From an uncultured Ferrimonas sp. (GTDB lineage: Bacteria; Pseudomonadota; Gammaproteobacteria; Enterobacterales; Shewanellaceae): 47,508 bases of DNA. The stretch spans positions 1 to 47,508 of the forward strand of contig NZ_CANLCI010000032.1 of the NCBI RefSeq assembly GCF_947489035.1, given 5' to 3'. Of the stretch, positions 41,861 through 47,508 are shown piece after piece (position 1 is the stretch's first letter; every line of letters starts with the position of its first letter). The position numbers and the translations under genes are program-made. A model generated the notes under the pieces. That model saw only the letters and a list, made by a program, of their open reading frames with translations. It had not been told where the DNA came from and searched no databases.

Positions 41861-43300
41861 TTAGAGCTGTTGCTCAAATTCGCGGTGTTGCTGCTTAACG
41901 GCGCTGCTGGCTGGGAACAGCAGGCTGACGAGGATGCCGCTGATTAAGGCGAAGAGGAACCCTGGCAGCAATTCGTACAGATCGAACAGACCGCCTTGCA
42001 ATGGCTTCCAGATCACCACGGTGGCGGCACCAACCAAGATGGTGGCGATGGCACCAAAGCGGCTGAATTTACTCCAGTACAGTGCCAGGATGATCACCGG
42101 CCCAAAGGCGGCACCAAAACCGGCCCAGGCGTAACTCACCAGCGCCAATACGCTGGATTCTGGATTTAGGGCGATAACCGTGGCCAGTACCGCCACCGCC
42201 AATACGGTTAAGCGGCCAACCATAATGCGCTCGCGTTCGCTGGCATTTGGGTTGATCCACTTACGGTAGAAATCTTCGGTCACCACGGAGGAGCACACCA
42301 GCAGCTGCGAATCGATGGTGCTCATGATGGCAGACAAAATGGCGGCGATCAGAATGCCGGCGATCCAAGGGTTAAACAGCACCTTAGACAGCTCGATAAA
42401 CACGGTTTCTTTGTTTGGCAGTGGCGCGTCTGCAAACACAATGGCGCCCGCCAATCCGGTGGCCAGCGCCCCGATCAGTGACAGCAGCATCCAGCTCATG
42501 GCGATGCGACGAGAGGTGGGCAGATCGTCGATGCTGCCGATGGCCATAAAGCGCGACAGAATGTGTGGCTGGCCAAAGTAACCCAGCCCCCACGCCATCA
42601 ACGAAGCGATCGACAGGGCGGTTAATGAATCCGGCAGTACGTCCAACATGGCCGGATCTAAGTTGGCGGTGCTGCCATGGCTGTCACCGAAGAACACCAC
42701 CGCGGGCACCAACAACAGCGCCAATAACATTAAGATCCCTTGGAAGAAGTCGGTCCAGCTTACCGCGAAGAAGCCACCAACAAAGGTGTAGGACACGATA
42801 ATCGCTGAGCCGATCAATAAGGCGGTGGTGTAATCCAGTTCGAACACTTGCTCGAACAAGATGGCGCCGCCGACCATGCCGGAAGAGGTGTAGAAGGTGA
42901 AGAACAGCAAGGTGGTGGTGGCTGCGACTAAGCGCAATACGCCATTATCGGCAAAGCGACGCTCCAGGAAATCCGGCAAGGTTAAGGAGTCGCTGGTGAA
43001 TTCGGTGTAGATCCGCAGTCGTTTGGCTACCAGTAACCAGTTGCACCAAGCGCCGATCACCAAGCCGATGCCGATCCAGATCTCGCTCAGGCCAGACAGG
43101 TAGATGGCGCCGGGTAAGCCCAGCAGCAGCCAACCAGACATGTCGGACGCACCAACGGATAAGGCGGTAACGGCGGGGCCCATTTTGCGGCCGCCTAAGA
43201 TGTAATCCGAGGTGGTGGTGGTGGCTTTATAGGCCACGGTACCGATCACTAATAACATGATCAGATAAGCAAAGAAGGTGATGGTAGTGGGGACTGGCAT
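41861..43300 (-). CDS. putP: Sodium/proline symporter PutP
   Basis: 479 residues with about 13 membrane spans. Landmarks of PutP: TSDYILGGRKMGPAVTALSV, GASDMSGWLLLGLPGA (sodium site region), GLSEIWIGIGLVIGAWCNWL, and LSAIMSTIDSQLLVCSSVV. It imports proline with Na+ for osmoprotection or carbon. It is monocistronic, divergent from elaA across 92 bp. Confidence 0.93.
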   Translation of the reverse strand: MPVPTTITFFAYLIMLLVIGTVAYKATTTTSDYILGGRKMGPAVTALSVGASDMSGWLLLGLPGAIYLSGLSEIWIGIGLVIGAWCNWLLVAKRLRIYTEFTSDSLTLPDFLERRFADNGVLRLVAATTTLLFFTFYTSSGMVGGAILFEQVFELDYTTALLIGSAIIVSYTFVGGFFAVSWTDFFQGILMLLALLLVPAVVFFGDSHGSTANLDPAMLDVLPDSLTALSIASLMAWGLGYFGQPHILSRFMAIGSIDDLPTSRRIAMSWMLLSLIGALATGLAGAIVFADAPLPNKETVFIELSKVLFNPWIAGILIAAILSAIMSTIDSQLLVCSSVVTEDFYRKWINPNASERERIMVGRLTVLAVAVLATVIALNPESSVLALVSYAWAGFGAAFGPVIILALYWSKFSRFGAIATILVGAATVVIWKPLQGGLFDLYELLPGFLFALISGILVSLLFPASSAVKQQHREFEQQL

Positions 43301-43392
43301 CTGCGACTCTTCTGGTTGATGATAGGACGCCTACCGGTGCCGTTAAATGCACGAATTTAACTCGCGAAATAACTCACATTGAAGGCAAAATT

Positions 43393-43857
43393 GTGACCAG
43401 TATACATGACTCTTTAAGTTGGAATTGGCTGTCATTTGAACAGTTAGATATCAACCGGTTGTACGGCTTACTGCAGTTGCGAGAGCAGGTGTTCCAGATT
43501 GAGCAAAACAGCCTGTATGTGGACATTGATGGGGCCGATCAACAGGCACAGCATCTGTTAGTTGAACAATCGGGGCAGTTGCTGGGGTATTTGCGGGTGT
43601 TGCAGCCGCAGCCGCAGCTGATCAAATTGGGGCGGATTGTGGTGGCGCCGTCGGGGCGCGGGCTGAAATTAGGGCGCAAAATGATTGAAGCGGGAATTGA
43701 GAAAGCGCAGCAGTTGTGCCCACAAGGGATGATCAAAATCTCGGCGCAGGTCACCCTGCAAGGCTACTACCAAAGCTTTGGCTTTGAGGTGATCTCGGCC
43801 GCCTACGATGACGGTGGGGTGATGCACCAAGATATGCAGTTGAGTTTGCCGCGTTAA
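43393..43857 (+). CDS. elaA: GNAT acetyltransferase ElaA
   Basis: 154 residues with a GTG start behind AAGG. GNAT fold: YGLLQLREQVFQIEQNSLYV at the start, then IKLGRIVVAPSGRGLKLGRK (acetyl-CoA loop R-x-x-G-x-G variant) and GYYQSFGFEVISAAYDDGG. It matches E. coli ElaA closely in layout. The acceptor substrate is unknown. A strong terminator follows. Confidence 0.88.
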   Translation: MTSIHDSLSWNWLSFEQLDINRLYGLLQLREQVFQIEQNSLYVDIDGADQQAQHLLVEQSGQLLGYLRVLQPQPQLIKLGRIVVAPSGRGLKLGRKMIEAGIEKAQQLCPQGMIKISAQVTLQGYYQSFGFEVISAAYDDGGVMHQDMQLSLPR

Positions 43858-43864
43858 GCGGATC

Positions 43865-43893
43865 AAAAAAGGCCTCGATAAGAGGCCTTTTTT
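43865..43893. terminator. Bidirectional terminator after elaA
   Basis: AAAAAAGGCCTC, GATAA loop, GAGGCCTTTTTT; serves elaA and the converging DUF3379 gene. Confidence 0.92.
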
Positions 43894-43930
43894 ATTGTCG
43901 TTAGTGCGATGCGACCCGACAACAACAGGG

Positions 43931-44632
43931 TTAGATGGCGTTCATGTTACGGGCGAGCTCGTCAAGCACCGGCTCCAGCTTTTGCTGCTTATTACCCACT
44001 ACCGCCAGATGCAGTTGATTGGTGTTCATTCCCACGCCGTTGTAACGGTCGTTGGTGAACTGGCTTGGTAACGAGGCGCCGTCCTCTTCTGGGATCAGGA
44101 ACAGGGTGACTCGGCCTTGGTCGGTGTTCATCACGACGTGCAGGCTGCGAATGCCTTCAAAATCACAGTAGTTGGCGTACACCACTTCCCCAGGCACGCT
44201 GCTTAACTGGCCGCCTAACGGCGCCATCTTGGTGTTCAGAGCCGCCAAGGTGACGTGTTCATTGATGTTGGCGACAAAGCGCGCTTCATGATCCACATGG
44301 GCTAACGCGTGGTTGCCTAAGTTATTTGGCGTTTGCCCTAAAAGGGTAAAGGTGATCCCCACAGCAAAGGCAACCGAAGCCGCTGCGGCTAATTGCCAGC
44401 GATGACGGCGTTGGCTACTGCGGTGTACCGCCATGTTTTGGCGTAACAGCAGTCGTTCGGCCAGATCATCGGGTACGTCAACATTCACCGTTTGCGCGAG
44501 CTTGTGCTCCATCTGGCGCATCTCTTGGCGCAGCTGTTCGCGGCCGGCGTTGTGTTCGGTGGCACTTAGTAGCTCTTGATCTTGGCTGTTGGGCTCGGCG
44601 AATAAACGCCGGCGGAATTCTAAATCATCCAT
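43931..44632 (-). CDS. DUF3379 protein, probable anti-sigma partner
   Basis: 233 residues from the ATG overlapping the sigma factor stop (ATGGATGA). A cytosolic N-terminal part (DDLEFRRRLFAEPNSQD, about 1-85), one membrane span (about 87-105, LAAAASVAFAVGITFTLLG) and a periplasmic C-terminal domain. This is the usual layout of a membrane-bound anti-sigma factor. The DUF3379 assignment is from memory of such pairs. The stimulus is unknown. Confidence 0.75.
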   Translation of the reverse strand: MDDLEFRRRLFAEPNSQDQELLSATEHNAGREQLRQEMRQMEHKLAQTVNVDVPDDLAERLLLRQNMAVHRSSQRRHRWQLAAAASVAFAVGITFTLLGQTPNNLGNHALAHVDHEARFVANINEHVTLAALNTKMAPLGGQLSSVPGEVVYANYCDFEGIRSLHVVMNTDQGRVTLFLIPEEDGASLPSQFTNDRYNGVGMNTNQLHLAVVGNKQQKLEPVLDELARNMNAI

Positions 44633-45191
44633 TGCGGTGTCCAATGTTTGGCTGGCTGCCTTCTAACGCGTCGCGCAATTGATTGCGAGCGCGAAATAGT
44701 CGAGTCATTACGGTGTTGCGATTCAGCTCTAAGATGGTGGCGATCTCTTCGCCACTGAAGCCGTACAGCACTTGCAACACTAACGGCTCGCGGTACTCCG
44801 GCTCCAATTGCGCCATTTTCTGCCGCAGCAGATGATGTTCGGCGTCTTGATCTGGGCCAGGAGTCGCGGTGTCTGCCAGTTGATAGTCGTCAATATCGGT
44901 GAGATCGAATTGCTTCCGTTCAAAACGACGGGCGTTTTCACGGCGCAATATGGTGATAAGCCACGCCTTAGCCGCGTTTTCATCTTTCAATGAATCCAAT
45001 GACTTCCAAGCGCGTAGGAAGGTTTCCTGCACCAGATCTTCTGCGACAGCTCGGTCGTGCACCAGCCAGTAGGCATAACGGTATAGATCCGTATGCAGAG
45101 CGCGAACTAAAGCTTCGTAACGGCGTTGTTTACTTATCATGTCTGAGGAGACCGCCGTTGCCGTTTTTTTCTTTCCGAATCCGCCGAACAT
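44625..45191 (-). CDS. ECF-type RNA polymerase sigma factor
   Basis: 188 residues. Sigma2 region (ALHTDLYRYAYWLVHDRAVA, then EDLVQETFLRAWKSL) and sigma4 region (LEPEYREPLVLQVLYGFSGE, EIATILELNRNTVMTRLFRA), with no region 3. It directs transcription of a stress regulon unknown from sequence. Translationally coupled with the DUF3379 gene, so the two probably form a sigma/anti-sigma switch. AAAGGAA is next to the ATG. Confidence 0.9.
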   Translation of the reverse strand: MFGGFGKKKTATAVSSDMISKQRRYEALVRALHTDLYRYAYWLVHDRAVAEDLVQETFLRAWKSLDSLKDENAAKAWLITILRRENARRFERKQFDLTDIDDYQLADTATPGPDQDAEHHLLRQKMAQLEPEYREPLVLQVLYGFSGEEIATILELNRNTVMTRLFRARNQLRDALEGSQPNIGHRNG

Positions 45192-45310
45192 TTCCTTTAT
45201 CCGCTCGCTCTTACATTAGTAAGCCGCTCGTTAATGAGCCGCGTTTTTGGCAACTTTACCCATGTTTTAAGGCAGTTGCGAGACTGTAACAGCATAAATC
45301 CGTGCTCAGA

Positions 45311-46960
45311 TCAGTGGGACGCCGGATTTAATGCCGGTAACCCCTCTGGCGGGGTATTTACGCTGTCTTGTTGACACTGTTCAATCGCTTGCGCCAGTGC
45401 TTGGCCTTGCCATTGCTCCGGTTGTGGTGAGTAACAGCTGTGCTGCAACTGCTGGATGTGCGCGGCCAGTGTTGGCCGTTGTTGCCCCAATTCCACCAAG
45501 GTCACGCTATAGCCTAGGTGTTCGCTGCCCCAACGCGGCAGCAGGTTCAACACCGTTGCGCCTTGGTTGGCGCGGCACGCTTGCAACAAGGTTGGCAAAC
45601 TTTTGATGGGGCGAGCATGGCTTGCCGCTGCTGGTGTTGCCGCGCTGTGGCCTTGACCACGGCGCCAGCCCCACCATGCCGTTAATAACCACAACAGGGC
45701 AAACAGCGCGGTTAACCCTTGCCACAGCCACAGCCACAGCCGCGGTGCAGGTGCTGTTACGGTGGGGCTAGGCAGGGCAGGGGCAACCACGGTTGGTGCC
45801 GCGGTGCTGCTTGGCAGTACGGTGATGGTTTGCGCAGCAAGGGTTGCCCATTGCTGTTGGTTGGTTTTGGCGTTCCACCACGGCACCTTAATCTCTGGCA
45901 CAGTGTAGTCGCCGGGCTGTTGGGGCACCAAGGCGATGGTTTGGTTCAGGCGAGCCAGCAACTGCCCATTTTGGCTGCCGCCTTCCCGTTCGGGTTTATC
46001 GGGGTAGGCGCGCAGCCCGGTGGTGGCGGGAATGCTGATCTCGGGCAGGGCTTCGGCCACGGTTCCGGCGGCGGCAAGTCGCAGGGTCAGGGTGATGGGT
46101 TGGCCCACTTCAAACTGTTCTTGGCTGAGCGGATCGGCACTGAGGGTAACCAGATCGGCCACCAGCCACTGCCCTTGATAGCTGGCGGGTTGGCCTTTAA
46201 CGTTCAAGGTGATGGGATCGCTGTTGGTGCTAAAGGCTTTGGTGCGGCCGCTGTTGAAGAAATTATTGCGACTGTTGAGCAACATTAAGTCGCCACTAAA
46301 ATTGATGCTGCCAAGCTCAATGGTGCCGCTGCGCTGGGGGATCAACACATATTGGCGGGTGATCACCTGCAGACGACGACCATCGACGATCTCGGTGTTG
46401 TTTTGATCCTGCCCTTGTTGGCGGATCTGCACATCGGGGTGCTCAGGGGCGTTTAAGTTGCCCCGTTGCAGATCCGCCGCCAAGATCAGCCGCACGGTGG
46501 CGGTGGTGGCTTGCCCCAGCCAAATCTCCTCTTCATCAAGGCTGACCTCTATCCGCACCGGCTGCGCTTGCGGCGCGTTGCTGTTCTTCGCGGCAACCAC
46601 GGTCATGGTGATCGGGTTACTGCTGACGCCATCGATGTTCAACGCGGGCAAGGTGACTTGGCCAAGCCGTTTCGGCAATAGCACCACCCGCCATTGGGTT
46701 AGGCGCTTCATGTCGAAATTGATGATCTGCGTGTTTTGGCTGACATCAGAGCGATAGACACTGAAGTCTTGCTCAAGCGGGCTGAGATCCAAGCTGTCGT
46801 TGACGATGTCATCGGCCACCAGTTGCAGCTCGAACGATTGCCCCATGATCACCGGATTTTGATCCACACTGGCTTGCAGCTGAGTAATGGCCCAGCTTGG
46901 GGCGCTGATCATGAGTAAAAGAAGTGGCAGCAAGGTGCGCCAAGAGTTTGCGGTTACCAC
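45311..46960 (-). CDS. batD: BatD family protein
   Basis: 549 residues with a GTG start that overlaps the batB stop. Signal peptide (ends SAPSWA), then tandem Ig-like strands beginning VDQNPVIMGQSFELQLVADD, the family start. One membrane span is near 405-430 (LWLWLWQGLTALFALLWLLT), followed by a cytosolic C-terminal tail. BatD is the membrane component of the Bat (Bacteroides aerotolerance) complex. Its role in gammaproteobacteria is not settled. Confidence 0.88.
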   Translation of the reverse strand: MVTANSWRTLLPLLLLMISAPSWAITQLQASVDQNPVIMGQSFELQLVADDIVNDSLDLSPLEQDFSVYRSDVSQNTQIINFDMKRLTQWRVVLLPKRLGQVTLPALNIDGVSSNPITMTVVAAKNSNAPQAQPVRIEVSLDEEEIWLGQATTATVRLILAADLQRGNLNAPEHPDVQIRQQGQDQNNTEIVDGRRLQVITRQYVLIPQRSGTIELGSINFSGDLMLLNSRNNFFNSGRTKAFSTNSDPITLNVKGQPASYQGQWLVADLVTLSADPLSQEQFEVGQPITLTLRLAAAGTVAEALPEISIPATTGLRAYPDKPEREGGSQNGQLLARLNQTIALVPQQPGDYTVPEIKVPWWNAKTNQQQWATLAAQTITVLPSSTAAPTVVAPALPSPTVTAPAPRLWLWLWQGLTALFALLWLLTAWWGWRRGQGHSAATPAAASHARPIKSLPTLLQACRANQGATVLNLLPRWGSEHLGYSVTLVELGQQRPTLAAHIQQLQHSCYSPQPEQWQGQALAQAIEQCQQDSVNTPPEGLPALNPASH

Positions 46961-47508
46961 TGGGTTCGCTCCGGTTGTACGTTGCCATTGAGCTGGCGAC
47001 GTTGGTATTCCAATTTCATTTTGTTCCGCAGCAGCAAGCTGGGATCGTCGTGCACTTGATTCAGCAGTTGCTGCAGCTGTTGTTGCTGCTCATCGGTTAG
47101 GGCATTGGCGCCGGTTTGAGCCGCTGCAGTTGCTTGTTCGCTTGGCTCGTTGTCGCTCGCATCGGCGGCACTCGGCTCACCGAGTTGGGCGGCCTGCTCC
47201 TGCTGGTCGTCTGACTGGGGCTGATCCGCTTGCTGAGACTGAGACTGACCCGCTTGCTGGGCCTGATCGTCTTGTTGGGACTGGCCGTCTTGTTGGGACT
47301 GGCCGTCTTGTTGGGACTGGCCGTCTTGTTGGGACTGGCTGTCTTGTTGGGACTGGTCCTCTTGTTGGGACTGGCCCGCTTGCTGGGACTGGCCCTCTTG
47401 TTGGGACTGGCCGTCTTGTTGGGACTGGCCGTCTTGTTGGGACTGGCCGTCTTGTTGGGACTGGCCGTCTTGTTGGGACTGGCCGTCTTGTTGGGACTGG
47501 CCGTCTTG
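46954..47508 (-). CDS. C-terminal part of a vWA/TPR BatB-like protein (runs off window)
   Basis: The last 184 codons of a gene whose start lies beyond position 47508. The C-terminus (DDPSLLLRNKMKLEYQRRQL and a short tail) matches what I recall for the end of vWA-TPR Bat proteins. Most of the visible part is a low-complexity region of QDGQSQ hexapeptides, then Gln/Ala/Glu-rich sequence (LTDEQQQQLQQLLNQ). The stop overlaps the batD start. vWA and TPR domains are not visible, so the BatB call rests on context and the tail. Confidence 0.65.
   Translation of the reverse strand, partial: QDGQSQQDGQSQQDGQSQQDGQSQQDGQSQQDGQSQQEGQSQQAGQSQQEDQSQQDSQSQQDGQSQQDGQSQQDGQSQQDDQAQQAGQSQSQQADQPQSDDQQEQAAQLGEPSAADASDNEPSEQATAAAQTGANALTDEQQQQLQQLLNQVHDDPSLLLRNKMKLEYQRRQLNGNVQPERTQW
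47275..47508. repeat. 18-bp coding tandem repeat (13 copies)
   Basis: GGGACTGGCCGTCTTGTT repeated 13 times, running past the window end; on the coding strand each copy encodes QDGQSQ. Copies 4-7 counted from the left (47332-47403) carry substitutions (QDSQSQ, QEDQSQ, QAGQSQ, QEGQSQ); the others are identical. More divergent copies precede it (47221-47274). Confidence 0.93.

Overview
This window looks like chromosomal DNA of a motile, GC-moderate marine-type gammaproteobacterium of the Alteromonadales/Shewanella/Ferrimonas kind. I infer this from gene order (flgT, flgO-flgP, flgNMA, cheV-cheR, flgB to flgL), from DUF1415, DUF3069 and DUF3379 proteins typical of that group, and from an sigma54/sigma28 flagellar promoter hierarchy. 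No species-level marker is present, so the genus is inference.

Layout. 1-5.3 kb: a repeat patch, then LysR and TetR-type regulators, a DNA-3-methyladenine glycosylase I homologue, and small housekeeping proteins (DUF1415, DUF3069, RidA/YoaB, a PH domain protein, DUF2845). 5.3-7.7 kb: an AT-richer variable patch holding a double-glycine-leader peptide followed by a CPBP membrane protease, decayed transposase sequence (ISAs1-like) and unrecognised fragments, bounded by a tRNA-Arg(CCU) gene. 7.8-25.2 kb: a large flagellar block. H-ring genes flgT and flgO-flgP come first. A tandem array of about 140-bp hairpin repeats follows. Next is the leftward flgA-flgM-flgN group, with a clear sigma28 promoter before flgM. 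Then come cheV-cheR and two rightward operons, flgBCDE and flgFGHIJKL, each with a near-perfect sigma54 promoter. 25.2-26.6 kb: dbpA.

26.8-31.5 kb: the most interesting region. Five tightly overlapping rightward genes encode an HMA_2-like protein, three small membrane proteins with Pro/His/Tyr/Gly-rich tails or glycine-rich helices, and a P1B-type ATPase in which the usual CPC membrane motif is replaced by Y-S-C. A second, divergent HMA_2-like gene and a separate gene with a C-terminal cysteine cluster lie alongside. This matches the architecture of fez (ferrosome) clusters, which build membrane-bound iron-storage organelles. The accessory proteins here may be new components. A Fur-like box lies in the divergent promoter region. 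A 0.6-kb palindromic MITE-like element lies just downstream.

32.3-47.5 kb: a SulP anion transporter, RssA-like patatin, and a five-gene leftward operon (RND/MMPL exporter, LolA-like protein, outer-membrane barrel, DUF2892 membrane protein, periplasmic rhodanese). These are followed by FadL, PutP, ElaA, an ECF sigma factor with its DUF3379 partner, and part of a Bat operon (BatD and a truncated vWA/TPR-type BatB whose tail contains a 13-copy 18-bp coding repeat that runs off the window end).
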